Positions 7,422-14,702 are shown, numbered from the stretch's first letter. The stretch: DNA of 16,011 bases from an uncultured Prevotella sp. (GCA_900553285.1 USCX01000021.1:1-16011); one strand, 5' to 3'. The notes: generated from the sequence alone by a model not told the origin. Numbers and translations are program-made.

Positions 7422-7868
7422 GGTGAATAACACCGTGTAAAAAAGCAGGAAAAACATGGGATAAGCCTTAGAAAAACGAGCTGAAAAGCGAATCACGGAA
7501 CGTAAGGTTCATTCGTTTTCTTTTTCACTCTTTCACCCGTTTTTTCCGCCTTTTCTCCCGGTTTTATCCTCCGGTTGGAAAAAATTTTTTCCCAGCGCGA
7601 AAAGTTTTCCACCGCGTGTGGATAAAACAGGACCCTCTCGACCTCTACCGCAGGCAGGGAAAGGATTTCCTGACTGTAACGAACCGGTGGATAATCTACC
7701 GTTCAGCGGTGAATAAAACACTGACTTTGAAATGAGCAAGTTTTTCCGAAGAAACTTATCCACCGTTTCCACAGCCTATAAGGGAAAAAAGAAAAGCGAA
7801 AGGGGTATCCGGAAGAAACCACCTATATGACCCGTTCCTTTCCCTCCGTATTCTTTATTAGTGGAAAA
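7422..7868. other. Candidate chromosomal replication origin (oriC): DnaA-box cluster
   Basis: Nine 9-mers match the DnaA box TTWTNCACA at 8/9 or better. The one at 7617-7625 (minus) is a perfect TTATCCACA. The others are 7422-7430 (-), 7521-7529 (+), 7605-7613 (+), 7686-7694 (-), 7708-7716 (-), 7756-7764 (+), 7765-7773 (+) and 7860-7868 (-). Two pairs are tightly spaced: 7605/7617 face each other across 3 bases, and 7756/7765 are tandem. Assuming equal base use I would expect fewer than one such site in this length. Between them lie a pyrimidine-rich stretch (about 7510-7570) and an A6T6 palindrome, possible unwinding elements. The stretch separates divergent genes and holds no convincing coding frame. 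Strand composition seems to switch here. dnaA itself is not in the window, so this is inference. Confidence 0.62.
7577..7592. repeat. A6T6 palindrome within the candidate origin
   Basis: GGAAAAAATTTTTTCC is a perfect 16-base inverted repeat, next to a T-rich tract and just before the inverted DnaA-box pair at 7605-7625. It could be an intrinsically bent or easily unwound site. As a terminator it would lack a GC-rich stem. Confidence 0.5.
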
Positions 7869-8243
7869 GAAGAAGTGTCTTTCTTCTCTTTTTCCTGTTT
7901 TCGGATGAGGGTCAGGGCTTGTTTTGTCCGGGACATGAAGGCGCGGTCTGCCCGCGCGGAAAAAACGGACGCAGTGACGGTTTTCAGGGGCGGTGCGCCC
8001 GTCGCTCCTGTCACAGTGACAGAATGAGCGGGACGGCCTGGCAGGTGCGGCATGAGGCTTAAAAAACGTGTGCCGGGCGGCCTGGCTGGTTTTGTCGCCG
8101 GCGGCATGGGGGAGGACAGCGCGCGGGCAACATGTTCTCCGCCCTATGAGTTTACAAAAGAAACGAGGAAGCCAGGCGTGAGGTCCGTACTACACACCGT
8201 GATTAAATCTGTGCCATTATCCAGTCGGGTGATTTTTTTTTCC
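7869..8243. other. Non-coding stretch before the acyltransferase, with two hairpins
   Basis: No convincing gene is seen between the DnaA-box cluster and the acyltransferase promoter; frames here have no recognisable protein features. It holds an imperfect purine/pyrimidine hairpin that begins in the last DnaA-like site (about 7862-7895), a short GCGCGG/CCGCGC hairpin near 7941-7957, and the CTGTCAC-A-GTGACAG palindrome at 8008-8022. Confidence 0.5.
8004..8029. repeat. Odd palindrome CTGTCAC-A-GTGACAG
   Basis: Seven-base arms (8008-8014 and 8016-8022) mirror each other around a single A, and GCTC/GAGC flanks extend the stem with a bulge. There is no T-run on either side, so it is more like a protein-binding operator or a small interspersed palindrome than a terminator. 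Function unknown. Confidence 0.45.
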
Positions 8244-8251
8244 TACCTTTG
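8244..8251 (+). promoter_or_regulatory. Bacteroidetes -7 promoter box for the acyltransferase
   Basis: TACCTTTG matches TAnnTTTG perfectly and follows a T9 run. Only 7 bases separate it from the ATG at 8259, so the transcript should be leaderless or nearly so. No -33 TTTG is apparent. Confidence 0.7.
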
Positions 8252-8258
8252 CCGGACC

Positions 8259-9146
8259 ATGAGCAAACTGGCTGATTTTTTCATCGAACGGGGATTCAAG
8301 GCCCTGTCGCGCCTGCCTTTTCGCGTGCTCTACGCCCTGTCCGACGTATGTTATCTTTTCGTATATCATATAGGGCGTTACCGCCGTTCCGTGGTGCGTA
8401 CGAATTTGGCCAATTCCTTTCCTGAAAAATCGGCAGCCGAGCAGCGGCGCATAGCGCGCGATTTCTATCACCGTTTTTGCGACTACGTTTTCGAGACGCT
8501 GAAACTGATCAGCATCAGCGAGGCGGACATCCGCCGGCGCATGGAGTTTGTCGGTCTCGATGAGGTGGAAAAACAGTTTGACAGTCATCCGTTCGTTTTT
8601 CTCTACCTGGGCCATGTGTTCAATTGGGAGTGGGTTTCGACCATCCCGCTGTGGATAAAGAATCCCGCGACGCACGGTGCGCAGCTCTACCGGCCGCTGA
8701 ACAATGCCGCCTTCGACCGCCTGTTCGAGCACCTGCGCACGCGTTTCGGCGCCGAGAACATATCGAAATACGATGCATTCCGCCGCATCATGCACCTGAA
8801 AGCCGAAGGCGTCCCGACGCTGATAGGTTTTATCTCCGACCAGTCGCCGCGCGTCCAGAACATACATGACTGGACCACTTTCTTCAATCAGGATACTCCT
8901 GTCTTCACAGGTACGGAACGCATCGGCAAGAAGGTGAATGCCGCCATTTACTATGTCGACATGGAGCGGGTGAAACGCGGGTATTACCGGGCCACGTTCC
9001 GGTTGATGAGCGACGATGTGCGGTCGGTGCCCGATTTTCAGTTGACAGACCAATACATGAAGCTGTTGGAACAAACCGTACGCCGGCAGCCGGGAGGTTG
9101 GCTCTGGTCGCACCGCCGGTGGAAGCATAAACGGCCGTTGGCATGA
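8259..9146 (+). CDS. Lipid A biosynthesis-type lauroyl/myristoyl acyltransferase (HtrB/LpxL-like)
   Basis: A 295-aa member of the Lip_A_acyltrans family, which transfers acyl chains to lipid A precursors at the cytoplasmic face of the inner membrane. The catalytic H-x4-(D/E) motif is H119 to E124 in LGHVFNWEW. Other family-like parts are the hydrophobic N-terminus (FRVLYALSDVCYLFVYHIG), YRRSVVRTNLANSFP, and YRPLNNAAFDRLF (144-156). The C-terminus ends in PGGWLWSHRRWKH, typical of these enzymes. An upstream in-frame ATG at 8052 would add 69 residues unlike the family, and the promoter box lies inside that extension, so I start at 8259. In Bacteroidetes such proteins may instead acylate aminolipids, so the exact acceptor is not settled and I give no symbol. 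Confidence 0.88.
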   Translation: MSKLADFFIERGFKALSRLPFRVLYALSDVCYLFVYHIGRYRRSVVRTNLANSFPEKSAAEQRRIARDFYHRFCDYVFETLKLISISEADIRRRMEFVGLDEVEKQFDSHPFVFLYLGHVFNWEWVSTIPLWIKNPATHGAQLYRPLNNAAFDRLFEHLRTRFGAENISKYDAFRRIMHLKAEGVPTLIGFISDQSPRVQNIHDWTTFFNQDTPVFTGTERIGKKVNAAIYYVDMERVKRGYYRATFRLMSDDVRSVPDFQLTDQYMKLLEQTVRRQPGGWLWSHRRWKHKRPLA

Positions 9147-9189
9147 CAGTTTCATTGCCCGAGAGGTGGGGCATGTCGGGCGAAATGCG

Positions 9190-9197
9190 TATCTTTG
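9190..9197 (+). promoter_or_regulatory. Bacteroidetes -7 promoter box for tRNA-Arg
   Basis: TATCTTTG matches TAnnTTTG perfectly and ends 14 bases before the mature tRNA start, leaving a short 5' leader for RNase P. Confidence 0.72.
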
Positions 9198-9211
9198 CCC
9201 CGCGAAAAACT

Positions 9212-9283
9212 GCCTCCGTAGTTCAACGGATAGAATAGAAGTTTCCTAAACTTTAGATCCGAGTTCGATTCTCGGCGGAGGTA
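9212..9283 (+). tRNA. tRNA-Arg (anticodon CCU)
   Basis: A complete cloverleaf folds by eye: acceptor GCCTCCG with CGGAGGT (terminal G-U pair), D stem GTTC/GAAT, anticodon stem GAAGT/ACTTT with loop TTCCTAA (anticodon CCT), T stem CCGAG/CTCGG with loop TTCGATT, and discriminator A. CCA is not encoded. It reads AGG. It is 72 nt, has its own promoter box, and a terminator follows immediately. Confidence 0.95.
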
Positions 9284-9284
9284 C

Positions 9285-9318
9285 AACGGGTCGGCCCCTG
9301 CGGTCAGACCCGTTTTTT
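9285..9318 (+). terminator. Rho-independent terminator of tRNA-Arg
   Basis: AACGGGTC (9285-9292) pairs perfectly with GACCCGTT (9307-9314) and the hairpin runs into T6 (9313-9318). Confidence 0.85.
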
Positions 9319-9502
9319 ATGCCCTTGCTCTTCATCCGGAGGCGGCTGACGGAGTGACGGTTGGAACGATGCGGAAAACGGCGTGAAACACAAAAGAAAC
9401 GGGTCAGGCCGGACTCGTTTCTTGTCACTGCGGTAGACGTTGCGGCCGCAGCGGCGCGAAAAACGGAGACTGCGATGGTTTTCAGCGTCGCTGTGGCCAG
9501 GA

Positions 9503-9546
9503 TAAAAATCCTCCTGCCAGCCCGTTTACAGCAGACTGACAGGAGG
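9503..9546 (-). terminator. Rho-independent terminator of the lipoprotein/barrel operon
   Basis: On the minus strand CCTCCTGTCAG (9546-9536) pairs with CTGGCAGGAGG (9520-9510) over 11 bases with one G-U, followed by ATTTTTA. It lies 30 bases past the stop of the barrel-like gene. The stretch 9319-9502 between the two facing terminators holds nothing I recognise. Confidence 0.82.
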
Positions 9547-9575
9547 TCGTGAAAGGAAAAAGAAGAATTTCTTCG

Positions 9576-10970
9576 TTACATCGGGATGTTGAAACCTAAG
9601 CTGATGTTCGTATTGGCGCGGTTCAGGGGGATAAACTGTTTGCCGAACTTGCCCCAGATCATGCGGTCGGAAGCCAGATAGAAGTTGAACTTGTTCATGT
9701 AGAAGCTCAGCATGCCGCCGAGTTGCCATCCCGTGCTCGAACCGCTGGTGTTCAGGTTGGCCTCAATCCATTTGAGCGGGCGGACGGTGGCGGAAAGCAT
9801 CCCCTGGTGGTAGGAGTACAGCCCGTGGATTCGGGAGGTGTAGAGGAAGCCCACGCGGAACTTGTCGTAGAACGGCATGGTGTATTCGGCACCGATGTTG
9901 AGGGTGGCGGCAAGTGCCTGTGCTTTCTTTCCTTTTCCGTCGTCATAGACAGAGAAGACGCGGTTTAAGTCGTCGCCGAGGCTTTCAAACTGGTCGCCGA
10001 TTTTGTTGCCCTTGTTTTCTCCGCTGACCCAGATGTCGGTGAAGCCGTCGAACATGTATTCACCGCGCGAGCTGGCTTTGTTGACGTCGCGCCAGCTGAT
10101 GAAGCCGAGATCGGTGACGGAGGCGCTGACTGTCAGGTTGTCCAGCACCTTGTATGTGGCGCCGAGGTCGAACGCCAGACCGAAACCGGGCAAGGAAAAC
10201 TGGTAGTCGTCGATTCCGTCGACTTTTCCGCCGCGGTTGGGATCGGTAGTGGCCGGATCGTTGTCGTCGTCATAGCTGAACTGCGATTTGCCCAGTGCTG
10301 CCGAAAGTTCAGCATTGGCGCGGATGGCCCATTGGTCGCCGTTCATGGTTACGTCCATGTGCTCCACGTTGAAGTCCGCGTATGCCGCTCCGATGAGGAA
10401 CTTCATCTTGGCGCCCACTTTCAGGCGATCGTTGATTTGATGGGAGTGGCCAAAAGCCAGTTCGAGGTAGTTTTGCGTGCGGATGCCGAGATTGTCGATG
10501 CTGTAATGCTCTTGGGCGCCCGTCTCTTTCATGAAGGAAAACAGCTCGTAGGGCAAGCTCGCGTTGGTGTTCGATTTGAGGTTTAACTCGACGGAGTTCA
10601 TACCCTTGAAGGCCTTGAAGGCCACCGAGAAGAGGTTGAGGTTTACGTAGAGGTCGATGCGGTTTTTCCCGTGCAGGTTGCCCAGAAACTCTCCCGCACT
10701 GATTTCGGGATTCATGAACGTGGTGAGGTCGTAGCCCGGTTTGTTGGTTTTGTAGACAAAGTCGGCCATACCGACGTTCCCGGTCGTACCGATGTTGATG
10801 TTGTTGAGAAAGGGTACGCCCACGTAGGCCGAATCGAGCAGCGCCGGGTTCATCTGGTGGCGGTTTACCGACGTTTGCATGAAGTAGGAAGAACGCAGGT
10901 CTTGGGCTGCGGCACCGGTGGCCGCGGAAGCGATCAGGAGCGCTGTCGTATATTTAAGTATATTGTTCAT
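9576..10970 (-). CDS. Outer-membrane beta-barrel-like protein (DUF5723-type)
   Basis: A 464-aa exported protein. The signal peptide is MNNILKYTTALLIASAATGAAA, with likely cleavage before Q23. The mature part begins LRSSYFMQTSVNRHQMNPALLDSAY, the start I associate with the Bacteroidetes DUF5723 proteins, and consists of alternating polar/hydrophobic strands ending in LNRANTNISLGFNIPM, like an outer-membrane barrel. Residues 233-255 form an Asp-rich loop (YDDDNDPATTDPN...DGIDD) that might bind calcium. No enzymatic motif is visible. It starts 21 bases after the lipoprotein stop and precedes a strong terminator, so the two form an operon. Function unknown; a transport or surface-assembly role with the lipoprotein is only a guess. 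I name the family from memory and am moderately sure of it. Confidence 0.75.
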   Translation of the reverse strand: MNNILKYTTALLIASAATGAAAQDLRSSYFMQTSVNRHQMNPALLDSAYVGVPFLNNINIGTTGNVGMADFVYKTNKPGYDLTTFMNPEISAGEFLGNLHGKNRIDLYVNLNLFSVAFKAFKGMNSVELNLKSNTNASLPYELFSFMKETGAQEHYSIDNLGIRTQNYLELAFGHSHQINDRLKVGAKMKFLIGAAYADFNVEHMDVTMNGDQWAIRANAELSAALGKSQFSYDDDNDPATTDPNRGGKVDGIDDYQFSLPGFGLAFDLGATYKVLDNLTVSASVTDLGFISWRDVNKASSRGEYMFDGFTDIWVSGENKGNKIGDQFESLGDDLNRVFSVYDDGKGKKAQALAATLNIGAEYTMPFYDKFRVGFLYTSRIHGLYSYHQGMLSATVRPLKWIEANLNTSGSSTGWQLGGMLSFYMNKFNFYLASDRMIWGKFGKQFIPLNRANTNISLGFNIPM

Positions 10971-10991
10971 AATGCAAGCCAGTCTTATGAG

Positions 10992-12803
10992 TTAGTTGAA
11001 ATCACCGATTACTTGTCCTTTGAGTTTCAGACGCAGGTTGTCGAAGTAGAAGTACTGGTCAGAGCGGAGTTCGCCAGTGGCTTCGGAAACGGAGACGACG
11101 TGCAGGCGCAGTTTGTCAAGGCGTGAGATGTCGGCGGGATTGTCAGCCTTCAGCGTAAGCGTGATGGGGCTCTTTTGGGGAGTGACACCGTTGCCGGCAG
11201 GGATGCGGTCGGTCGTCACGTCGATGCCGGTGATGGTTTGGCCGTAGACGTCGATAGGTTCGACGCTGACTTCGAGCTGCATGGGAACGAGGTTATACGC
11301 GTCGGCGGTGATGTCGATGCCCTTGGTCTGGTAGTCCTTCAAGTCGTCGTTCATGTCTTCGATGGAGTCGGTGTAGACGATGGTGGTTCCGGCGTTGAAG
11401 AGGAAAGGCACGAGCACTTTGTAGTTCACGTCGGCCGTGTAGGTATTGTTGAGACGGATGTCGTGCAACACGTTCTGCTTGACGTTGACCCGTCCGTCCT
11501 TGCAGTTGACTTGGATGTGGTCGGGCAATTTCTGGATTAACGTGTTCAGGTTGCTGACGGTTTCCTTGTGGCTTCCGTCGGGTATGCCGTTCGGGTCGTA
11601 GGGCTCGCCGGTCTGGCTGTAATAGTAAATGGAAGTGGCTCCGAAGGGAATGTCGTTCTTGGCCTGCTCGGGCAGGTTCACGGCGCCGAGGGTCTGTCCG
11701 TTGTCGGCCACAGAGGAGACATGGCTCGAAAATTCTATCGGGACGGGCAGTTTGGTGGCGTCGATGTCAAAGCGGATTGTGGGGTTTTGCATGTTGAGCG
11801 TGACGCGGCTGTCGGTAAGGAAGTCAGGCAGGTCGTCGCTGATTTGGACGGGGTCGATGTCCGGATCGATGGCGGGGTCTACTTCGCCTTTCACACGTTC
11901 AGCCTCGATGCGTCCGCCGCCTTGCAGTTCGACGTAGAGGCGCATTTTGACCACATCGCCGTCCTGCATATATTGTTCGCGGGTGGAGGTGACGGTGAAA
12001 TCGCCGCGCATGATGATGTCGTCGGTGATGTAGAGGTAGCGGTTGCCTTCGTTGTCGGTTTCGATGGGGAGGCCGAGGCCCTCGGGGCCCTCGCCGAATT
12101 CGAGGTTGTTGAGATTGACTTCTTCAAGGACGATGGAAGCCGAGCCGACGTGGTCACGGTCGGTGATGTGGAGGACGTTGTTGGCGTCAGCACCCTCTAT
12201 GTGGATGAAGGGAGGGAATTGGAGTGTCATGTTATGCACGCTCTCGATTTGGAAGTCGAGTGCGGGATTGCTGGGAGTGACTTCGAGCTTGAGGTCGAAG
12301 ACAGAGTTTTTCGGATAAATGGTTTTCAGGCTATTGATGTCCTCCGAGATGTCGTTGATGTTGGCATCGATGGCGCTTTCGCCGTCCACGCCTGTCTTCG
12401 AGAACTTGCGGCCTTGGGCCACAAGGACACTGGATGCCCCTCCGGGATTGTCGAAATCTGAAAAGCTCACGACGTCTTGCGTAGAGTTGATTTCGACATG
12501 CTCGATGCTACCGATGGCATTTTTCACAGTGACATCGAAGGAAGTGGAATCTTCTTTGACCAGATAGTAAAGGTTGTTGTTGTCTGTTTCAACGAGGTTG
12601 TTGTCTTCAATGTTGAGCACGTCGTTCAGCATGACGTGCTCGGTGTTTCCGAGTTTCAACGACAACCCTTCGGTGCCCAGTCCGACAGTCATGTCAAACT
12701 CTTTGTCGAGGTCGTATACGTCGTCGATGCTGCACGACGTAACCATACCTGATACAAGAACGCCGACGATGACGCTTGTATACAAGTTCATTCGCTTGTT
12801 CAT
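10992..12803 (-). CDS. Large surface-type lipoprotein, unknown function
   Basis: A 603-aa protein with a lipoprotein signal: MNKRMNLYTSVIVGVLVSGMVTS then C24 in VTSC. The residues after the Cys (SIDDVYDLDKEFD) are acidic, like the lipoprotein export signal that sends Bacteroidetes lipoproteins to the cell surface. The rest is rich in beta-type sequence with Asn/Asp-rich turns and no catalytic motif. A short Asp/Pro-rich linker (VDPAIDPDIDPVQISDD) divides it about halfway, suggesting two domains. I do not recognise a named family. Starts at 12854, 12803 and 12791 are possible; 12803 gives a normal signal peptide. A -7 box 88 bases upstream gives a long leader. The next gene, 21 bases downstream, encodes a barrel-like protein, so the pair may be a surface lipoprotein with its outer-membrane partner. 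Confidence 0.8.
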   Translation of the reverse strand: MNKRMNLYTSVIVGVLVSGMVTSCSIDDVYDLDKEFDMTVGLGTEGLSLKLGNTEHVMLNDVLNIEDNNLVETDNNNLYYLVKEDSTSFDVTVKNAIGSIEHVEINSTQDVVSFSDFDNPGGASSVLVAQGRKFSKTGVDGESAIDANINDISEDINSLKTIYPKNSVFDLKLEVTPSNPALDFQIESVHNMTLQFPPFIHIEGADANNVLHITDRDHVGSASIVLEEVNLNNLEFGEGPEGLGLPIETDNEGNRYLYITDDIIMRGDFTVTSTREQYMQDGDVVKMRLYVELQGGGRIEAERVKGEVDPAIDPDIDPVQISDDLPDFLTDSRVTLNMQNPTIRFDIDATKLPVPIEFSSHVSSVADNGQTLGAVNLPEQAKNDIPFGATSIYYYSQTGEPYDPNGIPDGSHKETVSNLNTLIQKLPDHIQVNCKDGRVNVKQNVLHDIRLNNTYTADVNYKVLVPFLFNAGTTIVYTDSIEDMNDDLKDYQTKGIDITADAYNLVPMQLEVSVEPIDVYGQTITGIDVTTDRIPAGNGVTPQKSPITLTLKADNPADISRLDKLRLHVVSVSEATGELRSDQYFYFDNLRLKLKGQVIGDFN

Positions 12804-12891
12804 TACGTTTGGTTTATGGTTGTAGTGATAAAAAATGTCTAATGGTGGTTTCAAGTCTTGTGTTGGTTGCTATGAATCCCCTTTTCAGCCG

Positions 12892-12899
12892 CAAAGATA
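12892..12899 (-). promoter_or_regulatory. Bacteroidetes -7 promoter box for the lipoprotein/barrel operon
   Basis: On the minus strand this reads TATCTTTG, a perfect TAnnTTTG. Upstream of it (about 12900-12965) is a markedly AT-rich stretch typical of a promoter. The leader to the ATG at 12803 is about 80 bases. Confidence 0.72.
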
Positions 12900-13056
12900 A
12901 TACTTTTTAATTGATTTAGATTTTATTATGGCTGAAAAAGAAAATTAATTTTGCTTTTATCTTAATTATGTCATTTTTCAGAGTTTTTTAAAGTGCGCGG
13001 AGAAAGGTTTCCAGACTGCGGAAAAACGCGGGGAAAACGGGCTTGGAAACGGTCGC

Positions 13057-13089
13057 CCTGACCGGAAAACCTGTCAGCCGGACAGAAAA
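13057..13089. repeat. Dispersed repeat copy sharing 30/33 bases with ispG
   Basis: CCTGACCGGAAAACCTGTC (13057-13075) is identical to 1403-1421 in ispG, and the next 14 bases match at 11 positions. The stretch contains CTGTCAGCCGGACAG, a 15-mer close to the CAGTCAGCCGGACTG of the adjoining terminator arm, so the area looks built from a repeated unit of about 21 bases. Confidence 0.6.
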
Positions 13090-13128
13090 AACAGTCAGCC
13101 GGACTGTTCGGGCAGTCCGGCTGACTGT
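13086..13128 (-). terminator. Strong rho-independent terminator of ompH-murI
   Basis: Arms 13091-13106 and 13113-13128 pair perfectly over 16 bases around a 6-base loop. On the minus strand the hairpin runs straight into T6. It lies 72 bases past the murI stop. The stem is GC-rich and longer than usual. Confidence 0.88.
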
Positions 13129-13199
13129 GGAAACGTTCACGCGGTTTTATAAGAGCGGCACGCAGCGGGTTTGAAAAAACGACGGGCGGGATTTTCCGT

Positions 13200-14060
13200 T
13201 TAGGGTTGTACACGCTCGGCGGGGCAGGGTCCGTGCATGAAAAGGGCCGCCGATTCGGCAAACTTGTCGGCCGATTCGGTCGTGAGGTAGTGGCACGTGC
13301 CGCCTTGGGTGCAGTTGGTTTCCATCTCGGGATGACGGTGGAGGTAGTCTTTGAGCGAAGAAGCCACGTACTCCCCTTGCGGGACGATGCGCACGCCTGG
13401 CGGCGTGTATTTCAGTATCTTGTTCATCAGCAGCGGGTAGTGCGTGCAGGCCAGGACGAGGGTGTCGATTTCAGGGTCAGCGCGCATGATGCCTTCGATA
13501 CGTTTACGGACGAAGTAGTCGGCGCCGGGTGAGTCGTATTCGTCGTTTTCCACAAGGGGAACCCACATGGGGCAGGCCATCTGGCTGACCGAAATGTCGG
13601 GATATAGCTTGTGAATTTCCATCACGTAAGACTGCGAGTTGACCGTTCCGGCTGTGGCAAGGATGCCCACATGGCGCGAGCGGGTCAGGTTGCCGAGCGT
13701 TTCGACCGTGGGACGGATGACGCCGAGCACGCGACGCGTCGGGTCGAGGGCGGCGAGGTCGTTTTGTTGGATGGTGCGCAGGGCTTTGGCCGACGCCGTG
13801 TTGCAGGCCAGAACGACGAGGTGGCATCCCCGCGCAAAGAGGAGGCGGACGGCTTCGAGCGTATATTCATAGACCACTTCGAACGAATGCGCGCCATAGG
13901 GTGCCCGGGCGTTGTCTCCGAGATACAGGTAGTCGTAAGCCGGCATCAGTTGGCGGATTTGGCGCAGGATGGTCAGTCCGCCGTAGCCTGAGTCGAACAC
14001 GCCGATGGGGCCCGGCGCGGCAGGCAGTGAGACGGTGTCTTGCAGCGTAGCCACGGTCAT
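13200..14060 (-). CDS. murI: MurI, glutamate racemase
   Basis: Cofactor-independent racemase that makes D-glutamate for peptidoglycan in the cytosol. The 286-aa protein has GPIGVFDSGYGGLT (17-30, with D23 and S24), LGDNARAPYG (48-56), catalytic C86 in ACNTAS, and catalytic C205 with H207 in ACTHYPLL. Both cysteines and the neighbouring His are intact, so it should be active. The ATG overlaps the ompH stop as ATGA (14057-14060), which implies translational coupling. The neighbourhood with ompH is familiar from Bacteroidetes and ties envelope assembly to wall synthesis. The C-terminus has three extra cysteines (C250, C256, C279) with no known role. Confidence 0.96.
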   Translation of the reverse strand: MTVATLQDTVSLPAAPGPIGVFDSGYGGLTILRQIRQLMPAYDYLYLGDNARAPYGAHSFEVVYEYTLEAVRLLFARGCHLVVLACNTASAKALRTIQQNDLAALDPTRRVLGVIRPTVETLGNLTRSRHVGILATAGTVNSQSYVMEIHKLYPDISVSQMACPMWVPLVENDEYDSPGADYFVRKRIEGIMRADPEIDTLVLACTHYPLLMNKILKYTPPGVRIVPQGEYVASSLKDYLHRHPEMETNCTQGGTCHYLTTESADKFAESAALFMHGPCPAERVQP

Positions 14061-14683
14061 TTGTTTTTGAGTTTGGCGCGGACGTAAGGCATCGCGTCTT
14101 CGGCCAGTTTGCGGTTGTAATAAAGATGGACGTTCTGGTCCGTGTTGATGATGAGGTCGTAGCCGCGTTCTACGCCGACGGCGCGGATGGCGTGGTTGAG
14201 AATGGTCAGCACCGGGCGCATGAGGTCTTCTTCGGCAGCGCGGAGGAGACTGTCGGCCTTCTGCCTGAACGCAATGTCGCGCTCCATCTCGTTTTGGAGG
14301 TCGCGCTGGCGTTTGAGCAGGATGCTTTTCGGGAAGTTTTTCTGCCCGTCAAGAAATTCCACAAAGAGACGTTTGAAGTTGCTGGCGTTGTACTCGGTCT
14401 CTTCGTCATACTGGCTGCGCAATCTGGCCAGGCTTTGGCGGGCCTTGGCGTACTCCGGCATGGCGTGGAGCAGCGAGTCGTAACTCACTATGCCGTATCG
14501 GGGTTGGACCGTGAGGGAGTCGGCATTGCTTTTCAGGCTGCTTGGCGCCCTGTTGTCGGCCGGGGTGGATTCTGTCGCCTGGTCTGGATGGGCAAATGTC
14601 TGGGCTCTCAGTCCGGACAGGCTGCCGGCCCAACCCAACGCGAGCGTCAGGCATAGGATTCGGTAGAGGGTGGAGAAACGCAT
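14057..14683 (-). CDS. OmpH/Skp-family periplasmic chaperone
   Basis: A 208-aa exported protein with a signal peptide MRFSTLYRILCLTLALGWAGSL... and likely cleavage after A27 (LRA/Q). After a low-complexity Ser/Asn/Ala-rich linker, the OmpH/Skp domain starts about residue 62 (RYGIVSYDSLLHAMPEYAKA), followed by a long charged helical region (SQYDEETEYNASNFKRL through AEEDLMRP) that would form the coiled-coil arms, and a final beta part YDLIINTDQNVHLYYN. Skp binds unfolded outer-membrane proteins in the periplasm. The frame stays open upstream to 15124, but that overlaps the kinase gene and lacks a signal peptide; the promoter box at 14703-14710 decides for 14683. Coupled to murI by a 4-base overlap. 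Confidence 0.9.
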   Translation of the reverse strand: MRFSTLYRILCLTLALGWAGSLSGLRAQTFAHPDQATESTPADNRAPSSLKSNADSLTVQPRYGIVSYDSLLHAMPEYAKARQSLARLRSQYDEETEYNASNFKRLFVEFLDGQKNFPKSILLKRQRDLQNEMERDIAFRQKADSLLRAAEEDLMRPVLTILNHAIRAVGVERGYDLIINTDQNVHLYYNRKLAEDAMPYVRAKLKNK

Positions 14684-14702
14684 CTTCTGGGTCAGTTTTC
14701 TG

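Noticed and set aside
7299..7496. N-terminal extension of the rhomboid gene to the ATG at 7496
   Set aside because: The extension looks like a hydrophobic signal, but the promoter box at 7321-7328 lies inside it, and the rhomboid family N-terminus fits the ATG at 7298.
7533..8107. Two minus-strand frames (7533-7772 and 7823-8107) as small genes
   Set aside because: They run through the DnaA-box cluster and hairpins, have no recognisable protein features and no promoter box.
8052..8258. N-terminal extension of the acyltransferase to 8052
   Set aside because: The extra 69 residues look nothing like the family and contain the promoter box.
12971..13261. Open frame between murI and the lipoprotein promoter
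   Set aside because: It overlaps the murI 3' end and the terminator repeat, is rich in Pro/Arg/Ser, and has no protein-like character.
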